Shown piece by piece: positions 38,269-47,474 of a stretch of DNA of 52,692 nt. Below the pieces are notes generated by a model. The model was given only the letters and a program-made list of their open reading frames with translations, was not told the DNA's origin and did no database searches. A program made the position numbers and the translations under genes. Numbering within the stretch: position 1 is the stretch's first letter; the number at the start of each line of letters is the position of its first letter. The stretch comes from Acidimicrobiaceae bacterium (GTDB lineage: Bacteria > Actinomycetota > Acidimicrobiia > Acidimicrobiales > Bog-793). The DNA is taken from the NCBI GenBank assembly GCA_003159795.1, contig PLPK01000048.1, forward strand, positions 1 through 52,692, given 5' to 3'.

Positions 38269-39131
38269 CCGTTTTCCTTCTGCACCGTCGAGAAGAACTG
38301 GTCGTCGATCCGCCGCAGTGTCGCGAGGTCGCGCTCGGTCCGCAGGCGTTCGCGGAACGCCTCGTCTTTCCAGGGGTCCCATTGCGCGCTGATGACCCGC
38401 CCCGTGATCCCGGCGGATTCCTCGGAGAGCAGGAAGGCGACGAGCTCGTAGACGAGCTCGGGGGGATCCCCCGAGCCGCGTTCGTGGGCGCTGTGGGTCC
38501 GCTCGAAGAACTGGGAGCCGACGGCGTCGGGACCGGCGGCGAGGATGTTGGCGTGCATCGGCGTGACGATGAAGCCGGGTGCGATCGCGTTGACCCGGAT
38601 GTTGTCGGGCGCGAGCTCGACGGCGAGGTTCTCCGTCAACCGCACCACCGCGGCTTTCGAGGTGGCGTAGCTGTCAAAGCGCGGGAAGGGTGCGGTCGCC
38701 CCGCCACCGGAGAACGTAACCACGGACCCGCCGCCGCGCAGCGGTTCCAGGCATGTCGTCACGGCGAGGAGCGTTCCGGCGACGTTGACGTCGAACGTGC
38801 GCCGGAAGTCGTCGACGCGCCACTCCCCGACCCGGCCGATGGGACCGATGACCGCCGCGGCGGTGACGGCCCCGTCGAGGCGCCCCGTGGGCGCGATTCT
38901 CGGGCGCGCCGCCAGCCAGGCCTGCTCGTCGGTGACGTCGAAGGCGATCGCGTCGTGCGGTCCGCCCGGCAACCCGCCGACCAGGCCGTCGAGGACGGCG
39001 GCGTCGCGGGCCACGAGGGCGAGGCTGGCGCCGAGCTCGGCGAGGGCCGTGGCGACGCCGCGGCCGATGCCCTTGCTGGCGCCCGTCACGAGGATCCGCC
39101 GGCCCGCAAGGTCGTCCATCACGGTCCCCAT
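38265..39131 (-). CDS. Short-chain dehydrogenase/reductase
   Basis: ILVTGASKGIGRGVATALAELGASLALVAR...FDSYATSKAAVVRLTENLAVELAPDNIRVNAIAPGFI. Confidence 0.92.
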   Translation of the reverse strand: MGTVMDDLAGRRILVTGASKGIGRGVATALAELGASLALVARDAAVLDGLVGGLPGGPHDAIAFDVTDEQAWLAARPRIAPTGRLDGAVTAAAVIGPIGRVGEWRVDDFRRTFDVNVAGTLLAVTTCLEPLRGGGSVVTFSGGGATAPFPRFDSYATSKAAVVRLTENLAVELAPDNIRVNAIAPGFIVTPMHANILAAGPDAVGSQFFERTHSAHERGSGDPPELVYELVAFLLSEESAGITGRVISAQWDPWKDEAFRERLRTERDLATLRRIDDQFFSTVQKENG

Positions 39132-39216
39132 ACTGGCCGTTGTCCCGGTGGCGCGCACGGTATGCGCCCTCGAGCCGAGCGCCCGATCATCGGGCGGCGG
39201 GCCGGCCCGCAACTGG

Positions 39217-40221
39217 CTACCGGCGTTGGGCGGCCTCGACGCAGGACCACGCGTAGCGCGCCGAGGCAAGGTCGCCGAGGAGCTCGCGTCCGTCAGCGGC
39301 CTGAATCGCCGCGGTGAAGTGCCGCCACTCGAGATCCCACGAGACGTCGTCATCCGGGTAGCGCTCGGTCTCGACCTCGGGTGGCCCGAGTTCCGGTCGC
39401 ATCCGGAAGATCCGCAGCTCCTGCGGCCCGTAACTGCGCACGAGGCCGTCGACGGCGAGCTTCGCATCGTGGCAGGCGATCTCGAGGGAGAAAGTGTTCT
39501 TCCACTCGGTCCAGCTGACGTGGAAGATGGCGAACGGCGAGGGGTCGCCGACACCCCCCGGCCCCCCGAGGATGATGACGGCGTTGTCGTCGACGGGCGC
39601 CCGCCAGAACTGCGTCCGCAACAGCGCGCTGTGCAGCGGCAGCTCGCCAAGGAGCCAGTAGCTGAGGTCGAGCAGGTGCATGCCCTGGTCAACGATCTCG
39701 CCACCCCCCGAGCGATGCGGGTCGGCCCGCCACTCCCGCTCGTAGCCGAGGCGTCCACCGTGGCCGTACCGGGCCCGCAGGTAGAGGACCTCCCCGTAGC
39801 GGCCGGAGCGGGCCTCGCCGATCGCCCGGGAGATCCCCGGGTGGAAGCGGTGGTTGAACCCGACCTTCACGAGGCGGCCGGCGGCGCGGGCCGCGGCGGC
39901 CACCCGCTCGATCTCGGCGACGCCGATCCCGGCGGGCTTCTCGACGAGGACGTGGGCGCCCGCCTCGAGCGCCCGGCACGAAATCCCGGCCAGCTGGTCG
40001 TGGACGGTCGCGACGATGACGACGTCGGGCCGCAGCGCGAGCACCTCGTCGAGGGTCCCGCACGCCCGGCCCCCGAAATCGGCGGCGAGGCCCGCGGACG
40101 CCGCCGCGACGACGTCGTGGCAGGCGACCAGCGTGTCGGCACCGAGCGCTTCGGCCCGCTTGCGGCCGATGAGCCCGCAGCCGACGATCCCGACCCGCAG
40201 CGGCCGGGGCGGCTCGGGCAT
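39217..40221 (-). CDS. Gfo/Idh/MocA-family oxidoreductase
   Basis: LRVGIVGCGLIGRKRAEAL...VVIVATVHDQLAGISCRALEAGAHVLVEKPAGIGVAEIER...VGFNHRFHPGI...EIVDQGMHLLDLSYWLLGE. Confidence 0.93.
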   Translation of the reverse strand: MPEPPRPLRVGIVGCGLIGRKRAEALGADTLVACHDVVAAASAGLAADFGGRACGTLDEVLALRPDVVIVATVHDQLAGISCRALEAGAHVLVEKPAGIGVAEIERVAAAARAAGRLVKVGFNHRFHPGISRAIGEARSGRYGEVLYLRARYGHGGRLGYEREWRADPHRSGGGEIVDQGMHLLDLSYWLLGELPLHSALLRTQFWRAPVDDNAVIILGGPGGVGDPSPFAIFHVSWTEWKNTFSLEIACHDAKLAVDGLVRSYGPQELRIFRMRPELGPPEVETERYPDDDVSWDLEWRHFTAAIQAADGRELLGDLASARYAWSCVEAAQRR

Positions 40222-41207
40222 CAGTTGTTCTCGGTCGCGTAGGCGCCGCTGCAGTCGAAGTCGAACGTCAGCTCCTGGGCGTTCTCCTCGGCGAGCGCCT
40301 GCCGCGTGTCCTCGGGGTGGGACGAGTACACGAGGAGGAAGCCCCCGCCCCCCGCACCGACGAGCTTGCCGCCGATCGTGCCGGCCTCGCGGGCGACCTC
40401 GTAGAGGTGGTCGATGTGCGCGTTCGCCATACCGGGCGACCGCTTGCGCTTGTTCTCCCAGTGCTCGTGCATCAGGGCCGCGAACCCGTCGAGGTCACCG
40501 CTCTCGAGCATCACGCGGCTCTCGTGGCCGAGCTCCTTCGTGTGGTGGAGGTTCTCGAGCATCTCCGGGTCGTGGCTTCTCGACCGGTTGTCCTGGTCGG
40601 CGAGGATCACCGACGCCGAGCGCGCGTCACCCGTGTAGAAGAGCAGCAGGCGCTCCCGTAGGCGGCGCAGCGTCTCCGTTTCGAGGTCGAGGGGCACGAC
40701 CTCGACGCGGTCGTCCGATAAGAACGTGTAGGCGCAGATCCCGCCGTGCGCCGCGACGTACTGGTCCTGCTTGCCGACCGGCTCACCGAGCACGTCGATC
40801 TCGATGTGGCACGCCGCCTCGGCGAGCGCGTGGGGCGTGATCGAGCGCCGCCGCGCGTGGGCGAGCGCCTTCAGCAGACACACGGCGAACGACCCCGAGG
40901 AGCCCATGCCCGTCCCCGCCGGGACGTCGGCGACGGAGGCGATCTCCAACGGGCTCCCCTGCCAGTGGCGCAGCAGCGCCTCCCGCAGGATCGGGTGCCG
41001 GATCTCCGAGATCTCGTCGACCTCCTCGGACTCGGAGTACTTCATCCGGTAGCGCTTCTGGAAGGCGGCGTGGACGAACATGTGGACGTACTTGTCGATC
41101 GCGCCGGCGACGAGGAACCCACCGAATTCCCTGTAGTACGACGGGAGGTCCGTCCCGCCTCCCCCCAAGGGCAGTCGCAGCGGTGCCCTGCTGTAGACGA
41201 CGCTCAT
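40221..41207 (-). CDS. hddA: GHMP kinase, D-glycero-alpha-D-manno-heptose 7-phosphate kinase
   Basis: YSRAPLRLPLGGGGTDLPSYYREFGGFLVAGAIDKYVHMFVH...VPAGTGMGSSGSFAVCLLKAL...EIDVLGEPVGKQDQYVAAHGG...GGKLVGAGGGGFLLVY. Confidence 0.9.
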   Translation of the reverse strand: MSVVYSRAPLRLPLGGGGTDLPSYYREFGGFLVAGAIDKYVHMFVHAAFQKRYRMKYSESEEVDEISEIRHPILREALLRHWQGSPLEIASVADVPAGTGMGSSGSFAVCLLKALAHARRRSITPHALAEAACHIEIDVLGEPVGKQDQYVAAHGGICAYTFLSDDRVEVVPLDLETETLRRLRERLLLFYTGDARSASVILADQDNRSRSHDPEMLENLHHTKELGHESRVMLESGDLDGFAALMHEHWENKRKRSPGMANAHIDHLYEVAREAGTIGGKLVGAGGGGFLLVYSSHPEDTRQALAEENAQELTFDFDCSGAYATENN

Positions 41208-42217
41208 CTCGAGGACCCCCTCTGTTCTTGGTACCTGGTTCCCTGGTCGCGCCAGGCGTACTCGTTGTCGTCGAGCCAGTCGAGCGTGTGCCCGATCGCC
41301 TGCGCGATCGTCACCCGCGGTGACCAGCCGAGGCTGCGGATCCGGCTCGTGTCGAGGTGGATCAACGGCGAGTCGCCGATCCAGCCACGGATCCCCCCGG
41401 AATGCTCGATCTCGGGCGCCACGCCGAGATGGGAGGTGATGATCCTGACCGACTCGTCGACGAGGATCGTCTCGTTTGTACCGAGGTTGTAGACGAAGCA
41501 GCCGCTCTCGCCGGCGTGCCGGTCGACGCAGGCGAGCATCGCGTCAACGCAGTCGACGACGTACAGGTACGACTTTGTCTGCTTCCCGTCGCCGAGGATC
41601 CCGAGGTGGGTGGGATCGCGTTTCAGCTGCCGGTAGAAGTCGACGACGTGTCCGTGCGTGTAGCGCTCACCGAGGATCGAGACGAAACGGCAGACGACGC
41701 CCGTCATCCCGAAGCCCGTCGAGTACGCCTCGATGAGTCCCTCACAGGCGAGCTTCGAGGCGCCGTAGAACGAGGTCTGCTGCGGGAAGGGCGCGTCCTC
41801 CGGCGTCGGGAAGACCTCCGGCTCGCCGTAGACGGAGCCGGTCGACGAGAACAGGATCTGCCGCACCCCGGTCGCCCGCATCACCTCGAGGACGCCCGAC
41901 GTCGAGAGCGTGTTCTGTTCGAGGTCCAGTCTTGGGTGCTCGGTCCCGTGGCGGACGTCGGCGTTCGCCTGGAGATGGAAGACCCAGTCGCAGCCGGTGA
42001 AGGCCTGCTCGAGGACGCCCGGGTCGAGCACGTCCCCCTCGACGAGGCTGAAACGCGGATGGTCACGTAGCGAGGCGAGGAACTCGTGTCTGCCGGTGCG
42101 GAAGTCGTCGACGACCACGACCTCGGCGCCGGCGGCGATGAGCCGGTCCGCCAGGTTGCTGCCGATGAAGCCAGCCCCGCCCGTGATGCAGGCGCGGGCG
42201 ACGGCGAGCGGGCTCAC
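41204..42217 (-). CDS. NAD-dependent sugar epimerase/dehydratase
   Basis: ACITGGAGFIGSNLADRLIAAGAEVVVVDDF...FSSTGSVYGE...QTSFYGASKLACEGLIEAY. Confidence 0.92.
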   Translation of the reverse strand: MSPLAVARACITGGAGFIGSNLADRLIAAGAEVVVVDDFRTGRHEFLASLRDHPRFSLVEGDVLDPGVLEQAFTGCDWVFHLQANADVRHGTEHPRLDLEQNTLSTSGVLEVMRATGVRQILFSSTGSVYGEPEVFPTPEDAPFPQQTSFYGASKLACEGLIEAYSTGFGMTGVVCRFVSILGERYTHGHVVDFYRQLKRDPTHLGILGDGKQTKSYLYVVDCVDAMLACVDRHAGESGCFVYNLGTNETILVDESVRIITSHLGVAPEIEHSGGIRGWIGDSPLIHLDTSRIRSLGWSPRVTIAQAIGHTLDWLDDNEYAWRDQGTRYQEQRGSSR

Positions 42218-42284
42218 CCGGGCATCTTCCGTGAAGCAGGGCCCGTCCAGCCGATGGCGCGCGGTCGCCCGGTGCGGGACACGG

Positions 42285-42995
42285 CTAAAGCGAGTAGCCG
42301 GCGGCTGTCGCGTCCCGGAAGAACATCTGGACGGTCTCGAGCGAGAACTGCGAGAGGTCCTTGCCGAGGCAGTCGAGCTTGCGGAGCAGGTCTGGCGTCA
42401 TCGTGATGATGTGGCAGCCGGCGCTGTTCGCCTGGACGAGGTTCAGCACCTCACGCGGCGAAGCCCAGATGCACTCGGCGGCCGGCGCCGCGGCCATGAT
42501 CTCGACGGCGCGACGTACGAGGGGGACGGGATCGACACCGGCGTCGGCAATCCGTCCGGCGAAGATCGAAAGATAGGAGGGCGCGCCGCCGGCCACCGCG
42601 GCGGTGGCCGCCTCGACCTGTTCGAGCAAGCACATCGCGGTGACGTTGACCTTCACCCCGTCGTGGGAGAGGTCGCGCACGAGCTCGGTCATCGGCTCGC
42701 CCGCCGTCGTCGTCACCGGGATCTTCACGTAGACGTTCTCGCCCCACGAGGCGATGAGCCTCGCCTGGCGGCGCATCTCCTCGCGTTCGTCGGCGAACAC
42801 CTCGAAAGAGACGGGATGCGTCGTGACGTGGCCGAGGAGTTCGGCGGCGAACTCCGCGTAGTCCGTCACACCTGCCTGGCGCATCAGCGTCGGGTTCGTC
42901 GTGAATCCCGAGATTCGCGGGTCGCGAGCGAGCTCCAGAATGGCCGGCAGGCTGGCGCCGTCGGCGAAGATCCGCGTCGTGATCTTGTCCAGCAC
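42285..42995 (-). CDS. Transaldolase/fructose-6-phosphate-aldolase-family protein
   Basis: KITTRIFADGASLPAILELARDPRISGFTTNPTLMRQAG...ENVYVKIPVTTTAGEP (Schiff-base Lys)...VKVNVTAMCLLEQVEAATAA...SIFAGRIADAGVDP. Confidence 0.9.
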   Translation of the reverse strand: MLDKITTRIFADGASLPAILELARDPRISGFTTNPTLMRQAGVTDYAEFAAELLGHVTTHPVSFEVFADEREEMRRQARLIASWGENVYVKIPVTTTAGEPMTELVRDLSHDGVKVNVTAMCLLEQVEAATAAVAGGAPSYLSIFAGRIADAGVDPVPLVRRAVEIMAAAPAAECIWASPREVLNLVQANSAGCHIITMTPDLLRKLDCLGKDLSQFSLETVQMFFRDATAAGYSL

Positions 42996-43006
42996 CGCGG
43001 TCGATG

Positions 43007-43597
43007 CTAGCAGTCGGCACCTCCGCTGAGCAGGACCGTTACTGCCTGCGCGAGGTCCGGCGCGCGCCGATCCGGCGTCACGAGTGCCGTTCTCTTGTGC
43101 GCACTTCGCGCCACTTCGATGAGGAACGTCCGGCAGCCGGCCGCCTTCCCGGCCTGCACGTCGGAATCGGTGTCGCCGATCATCCAGGAGCTCGCGAGGT
43201 CGATGTCGAGGTCGCGCGCGGCATCGAGCAGCAGGCCGGGTGCCGGCTTGCGGCAGTCACAGGCCCTTCCGAGTTCCGGGTCGGTCCCCTCGGGGTGGTG
43301 CAGGCAGATCCGCCAGCTGTCGAGCACGACGCCGTCGGCGGCGAGCAGGGCGACGACGCGGGCCTGCACGGCCTCGACCACGGCGAGGGGGACGGTCCTT
43401 TTTGCCGCGGCCGGTTGGTTCGTGACGCCGACGAGCAGGTACCCGGCCCGGGCGAGCTGCCCCGCGGCCGCGGCCACCCCGGGCACGAGCGCGACGTCCT
43501 CCGGGTGCAGGGGCGACTCGAACGTCCCCGTCGACGGGTCCGGGACGAGCTCGGTGAGCACACCGTCCCGGTCGAGGAACACAGCTGGGCGGGTCAC
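43007..43597 (-). CDS. gmhB: HAD phosphatase, D-glycero-D-manno-heptose 1,7-bisphosphate phosphatase
   Basis: AVFLDRDGVLTELVPDPSTG...GVTNQPAAAKRTV...CLHHPEGTDPELGRACDCRKPAPGLLLDAARDLDIDLASSWMIGDTDSDVQAGKAAGC (GmhB zinc-site pattern). Confidence 0.92.
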   Translation of the reverse strand: MTRPAVFLDRDGVLTELVPDPSTGTFESPLHPEDVALVPGVAAAAGQLARAGYLLVGVTNQPAAAKRTVPLAVVEAVQARVVALLAADGVVLDSWRICLHHPEGTDPELGRACDCRKPAPGLLLDAARDLDIDLASSWMIGDTDSDVQAGKAAGCRTFLIEVARSAHKRTALVTPDRRAPDLAQAVTVLLSGGADC

Positions 43598-44250
43598 GAC
43601 GCCGCCGGCCTCTGGGCGATGACGGTCACCAGCACCGGGAGGACGATCGGGTCGTCGCCGGGGTCGACCCCGGACAGCTCGGCGAGATACGAGGCCACGG
43701 GACCGGGCCCCGCGCCGGCCGGGGCCACGGCCCACGCCGAGACGAGGGCGCAACCGCTGGCGGCGGGGAACGCGGGCAGCGAGGCGCCGATGTCGGGGTG
43801 CCGGGCGTCGGGCATCGACAAGGGCGCGCCACCGACGCGGCCGGCGGTCGTGATCGGCTCCTGGGCGACGATGAAACCACCGGGGCGGGTCGCCGCCACC
43901 ATCCGCCGCCACACCGCGAAGGGCTCGGCGACGTGCATGAGGAGGAAACGGCACCAGGCGAGGTCGACCTGGACGGGCAGGGCAAACTCCTCCGCGGACT
44001 GGACGAGCGGGACGAGCTGGGGCGTACCGGTCTCGCGCGCCACCGCGGCGAGCTCGTCACCGGTATCCGGCGAGTGGTCGACCGCCCAGACGCGACCGGC
44101 GGGGCCGACGAGCGCGGCGAGCGCCAACGACACGCTGCCCGTGCCGGTCCCGATGTCGGCGCAGCGCCAGTCGGGCCCGACCGGGATGCGCGCGAGCGCG
44201 TCGACGAGGGCAGCGCGGTAGGGGTCGGCGTCGAACGGTGGAGTCGCCAT
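43594..44250 (-). CDS. Class I SAM-dependent methyltransferase
   Basis: WRCADIGTGTGSVSLALAALVGPAGRVWAVDHSPD...VDLAWCRFLLMHVAEPFAVWRRMVAATRPGGFIVAQEP. Confidence 0.9.
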   Translation of the reverse strand: MATPPFDADPYRAALVDALARIPVGPDWRCADIGTGTGSVSLALAALVGPAGRVWAVDHSPDTGDELAAVARETGTPQLVPLVQSAEEFALPVQVDLAWCRFLLMHVAEPFAVWRRMVAATRPGGFIVAQEPITTAGRVGGAPLSMPDARHPDIGASLPAFPAASGCALVSAWAVAPAGAGPGPVASYLAELSGVDPGDDPIVLPVLVTVIAQRPAAS

Positions 44251-44344
44251 CCACGGTCCAACTTACCGGTGCGCCCCGCGCGCCCTCGGCCAGTCGGGGG
44301 GGAGTCTTCGCGGACGTCACCGACGAGCCGCTACGGTAAGCGCG

Positions 44345-44770
44345 ATGCGGGTGACCCTGCTCCTGTGCGACGCGGCCCAGGTCGCCGACGGCAAGCTCTA
44401 CGTCCTCGGTGGCGGGTGGAGCCTCATCGGGCCGGATCCGACGCCCTCGGCCGTGGCGATGAAGATCGACGTCGACTGGACCGAGGTCGACCGGACCCAC
44501 CACTGGGAGCTGTTCCTCGTCGACGAGGATGGGCAGGCGGTCGTGGCCGAGACGCCGGACGGGCCACAGCCGATCGAGGTGCGGGGGGATTTCGAGGTGT
44601 CCCGGCCCGAGTCCGTCCCCGAGGGCAGCCCGGTCGATGTCGCCCTCGCGCTGAACTTCGGTCCGCTGCCGATCGCCCCGTCCTCGCGCTACAACTGGCG
44701 GCTCTCGATCGACGGTGAGACGCAGGAGGACTGGGTGTTGCCGTTCTCCACCCGCGCGCCTCGCGATTGA
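44345..44770 (+). CDS. DUF6941-like hypothetical protein
   Basis: MRVTLLLCDAAQVADGKLYVLGGGWSLIGPDPTPSAVAMKIDVDW...YNWRLSIDGE; family recalled, not searched. Confidence 0.75.
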   Translation: MRVTLLLCDAAQVADGKLYVLGGGWSLIGPDPTPSAVAMKIDVDWTEVDRTHHWELFLVDEDGQAVVAETPDGPQPIEVRGDFEVSRPESVPEGSPVDVALALNFGPLPIAPSSRYNWRLSIDGETQEDWVLPFSTRAPRD

Positions 44771-45699
44771 CTTCGCCTGATCGCACCGCTCCACCCGTCG
44801 CGGCCGGGGCTTCTCCGGTCCAGGGCCTGGTCGACCCGATCCGCCGGTGGTGGGCGGGGGCCCGCGTCGCCCGGGACGGGCTGCCATGGCGGGCGACGCG
44901 CGACCCGTGGGCGGTGCTTGTCGCCGAGACGATGCTCGCCCAGACCCAGGTCGCCAGGGTCGCGCCGCGCTACCGCGAGTTCGTCGCGCGCTTCCCCACG
45001 CCGGCGTCATGCGCCGTCGCACCGGTGGGGGAGGTGGTCCGCGCTTGGGTCGGCCTCGGTTACAACCGTCGAGCTCTCGCCCTGCACTCGGCCGCCGAGA
45101 CGATCGTCGCCCGCCACGGCGGACGCGTCCCGGCCGCCCTCGCCGATCTTCTCGGCCTCGCGGGGGTGGGCCCGTATACGGCGCGCGCCGTGCTGGCATT
45201 CGCCTTCGACGCGGAGGCCGCTGTGGTCGACACGAACGTCGGACGGGTGCTCGCCCGCGCCGCGGCGGGCCGGAGGTTGCGACCCAGGGAGGCCCAGGCG
45301 CTGGCGGACGGCCATGTCCCGCCGGGGTCGGCCCGTGAGTGGAACCTCGCGCTGATGGACTTCGGCAGCGTCGTCTGCGCGTCGCGCGACCCGGCGTGCG
45401 GCACGTGCCCGGTGCGTGCCGCCGGTGCCTGCGCCTGGCGCTCGGGCCGGGAGGGTGTTCCCGACCCCGCCGTCGGTTCCGCGCGGGTGACCGCCCGCCA
45501 GGCTCCGTTCGAGGGGTCGGACCGGCAGGGTCGCGGTCGACTCGTGCGTGCCGCCTGTGCCGGGCCGATCCCGGCGGCGGACGTCGCCCGGATCGCCGGC
45601 TGGCCGTCGCACGCCGCCCGCGCCCGCCGGGTCGCGGAGACGCTCGTCGCCGAGGGGATCCTCGTCGCGGGAGCGGCGGGGGAGCTGTCGCTCGCCTGA
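44767..45699 (+). CDS. mutY: A/G-specific adenine glycosylase (MutY-like, HhH-GPD + Fe-S)
   Basis: AETMLAQTQVARVAPRYREF, LLGLAGVGPYTARAVLAFAF, VVDTNVGRVLAR, WNLALMDFGSVVCASRDPACGTCPVRAAGAC; no complete Nudix-like C-terminal domain. Confidence 0.9.
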   Translation: MTSPDRTAPPVAAGASPVQGLVDPIRRWWAGARVARDGLPWRATRDPWAVLVAETMLAQTQVARVAPRYREFVARFPTPASCAVAPVGEVVRAWVGLGYNRRALALHSAAETIVARHGGRVPAALADLLGLAGVGPYTARAVLAFAFDAEAAVVDTNVGRVLARAAAGRRLRPREAQALADGHVPPGSAREWNLALMDFGSVVCASRDPACGTCPVRAAGACAWRSGREGVPDPAVGSARVTARQAPFEGSDRQGRGRLVRAACAGPIPAADVARIAGWPSHAARARRVAETLVAEGILVAGAAGELSLA

Positions 45700-45783
45700 G
45701 CGTTTCAGCGGCCCGGGTCGCCGGTGCGTACCGAACGGCGTCAGAGTTTCTTGCGTAACGTCATGGGACTGGTTGGGGAAAGG

Positions 45784-46338
45784 ATGTCTGTGGCCGAGAT
45801 CGCTGAGTCGAAGATCATCCGTGATGTCATCCACGTCGCACCGGACGTCCACGGTGACGATCGCGGCCGGTTCATCGAGACCTACCGCCGGTCCTGGTTC
45901 CCTCTCGGGCGCGAGATGGTGCAGGCCAACCGGTCGGACAAGGCCCAGGGAGCGGTCGTCGGTCTCCACTACCACCTGCACCAGGCCGACTACTGGTACT
46001 CGACTCGTGGCCGGTCGCGCGTCGTGCTGTACGACCTGAGGATCGGGTCTGCGACACAAGGGGCGCTCGAGCTCATCGATCTCGGCGCGGACGATCGCGG
46101 GGTGTTCATCCCGCCCGGCGTCGCGCACGGTTTCGCCTCGTTGACGGACATGACGCTCATCTACCTCGTCGACTCGTACTACAACGAGCAAGACGAGCTG
46201 GGTGTGGCCTGGGACGACCCCGACATCGCCGCCGACTGGGGGGTGACGGACCCGGTGCTCTCGGTTCGTGACCGGAGCAACCCACGTATTTCGCAGATCC
46301 CGGAGGCGCTCATGCCGCGGACCGGGATGCGGACGTGA
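45784..46338 (+). CDS. rmlC: RmlC-like dTDP-4-dehydrorhamnose 3,5-epimerase family cupin
   Basis: HGDDRGRFIETYRRSWFPLGREMVQANRSDKAQGAVVGLHYHLHQADYWYSTRGRSRVVLYDLRIGS...GVFIPPGVAHGFASLTDMTLIYLVDSYYNEQDELGVAWDDPDI. Confidence 0.85.
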   Translation: MSVAEIAESKIIRDVIHVAPDVHGDDRGRFIETYRRSWFPLGREMVQANRSDKAQGAVVGLHYHLHQADYWYSTRGRSRVVLYDLRIGSATQGALELIDLGADDRGVFIPPGVAHGFASLTDMTLIYLVDSYYNEQDELGVAWDDPDIAADWGVTDPVLSVRDRSNPRISQIPEALMPRTGMRT

Positions 46339-46419
46339 ACATTCGATAGCCGCGATGCGTCTTCCCGGGAGGCGCGCTTGAATGGTGCACGTGTTCGATG
46401 ATGCTGGGAGTCGTGCGCC

Positions 46420-47424
46420 TTGATCGCGGGCATCGTTATCGGCGCGCTCGTGCTCGTCGCGGGCTTCGCGACCTGGTCCAGTCACTCGCGGGCCAGGACC
46501 GAGCGGCGTTCGGTCACGACCCACCAGCGCGCGCTCGACGTGCTCGGGACCGTCTCCCGGCGCTGGGAGGGCGTCGCTCCGGTGCGCGCCCCGAAGCCCG
46601 ACGAGGTCGCGCGGACACACGTCCAACCGACGGGTGAGACGCCGAGAGCGCGGCACGAGGGCGACGAACTCTTGCCGAACCGCCGCGCGGGGGTACGCCT
46701 CGTCCCCCCGTCGGGGCCGACACCCGTCAGGCTCCCGATGTTCGTCGACGAGGGTCTCGCCCCGACGGGCGTCCCCGGCGAGTCGGGGCCCGACGAATCC
46801 GCGACCGGGGCCGTCGCCGGCCCGCCAAGTCGGCGTGGACGGGCGGCCCTTTTCGACCACGAATCGCTCAGCCCGGGCGCCGAGGTGGCGGCTCGCTCGT
46901 CCCGTCGCGCCCGCCACCGCTACCGGGGCGGCCGATCCGCCCGACGCGCCACCTCCGTCGCCGCGACGGTCGTCGCCCTCGCCGCGATCGGCGTCGCGGG
47001 CTGGCAGCTGGCGTCGGGGAGCACACCGACGCACCACGCAAACAAGACGGCTCCGTCGGGGTCGAAGGGCAAGAAGCACCACCACCCCGGTGGTCACAAG
47101 CCGGCGCAGGACGTCGTGCCGACCTCGGTCACGGCGAGCGTCGTCACGTACCAGACCTCGAGCCGGACCTACACGCTCACGTTCTCGACTTCGGGTACGT
47201 GCTGGCTCGGCGTGCAGCAGGGGGTGAACGGCAAGTACCTCTGGATGACCACGCTCTCGGCGGGAGGGAAGGCCTCGTACAAGGCGAGCGGGTCGATCGC
47301 GGTCCGGCTCGGTGCGCCGCCGTACCTGAAGGTGCAGCTGAACGGGGTCAACGTCGAGCTGCCCGTCAAGAACGTCCAGCCGTACGACATCACCTTCTCA
47401 CCCCCGCGCGACAGCACCGCCTGA
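46420..47424 (+). CDS. Bitopic membrane protein with RodZ C-terminal (DUF4115)-like domain
   Basis: TTG start; N-terminal TM IAGIVIGALVLVAGFATW and second TM ATVVALAAIGVAGWQLA; C-terminal SGTCWLGVQQGVNGKYLWMTTLSAGGKASYKASGSIAVRLGAPPYLKVQLNGVNVELPVKNVQPYDITF. Confidence 0.65.
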   Translation: MIAGIVIGALVLVAGFATWSSHSRARTERRSVTTHQRALDVLGTVSRRWEGVAPVRAPKPDEVARTHVQPTGETPRARHEGDELLPNRRAGVRLVPPSGPTPVRLPMFVDEGLAPTGVPGESGPDESATGAVAGPPSRRGRAALFDHESLSPGAEVAARSSRRARHRYRGGRSARRATSVAATVVALAAIGVAGWQLASGSTPTHHANKTAPSGSKGKKHHHPGGHKPAQDVVPTSVTASVVTYQTSSRTYTLTFSTSGTCWLGVQQGVNGKYLWMTTLSAGGKASYKASGSIAVRLGAPPYLKVQLNGVNVELPVKNVQPYDITFSPPRDSTA

Positions 47425-47474
47425 TCCCGCGCCGGGCGGCGGCGCGGCGTGCGTCTGCGCCGACATCTCCCAGG

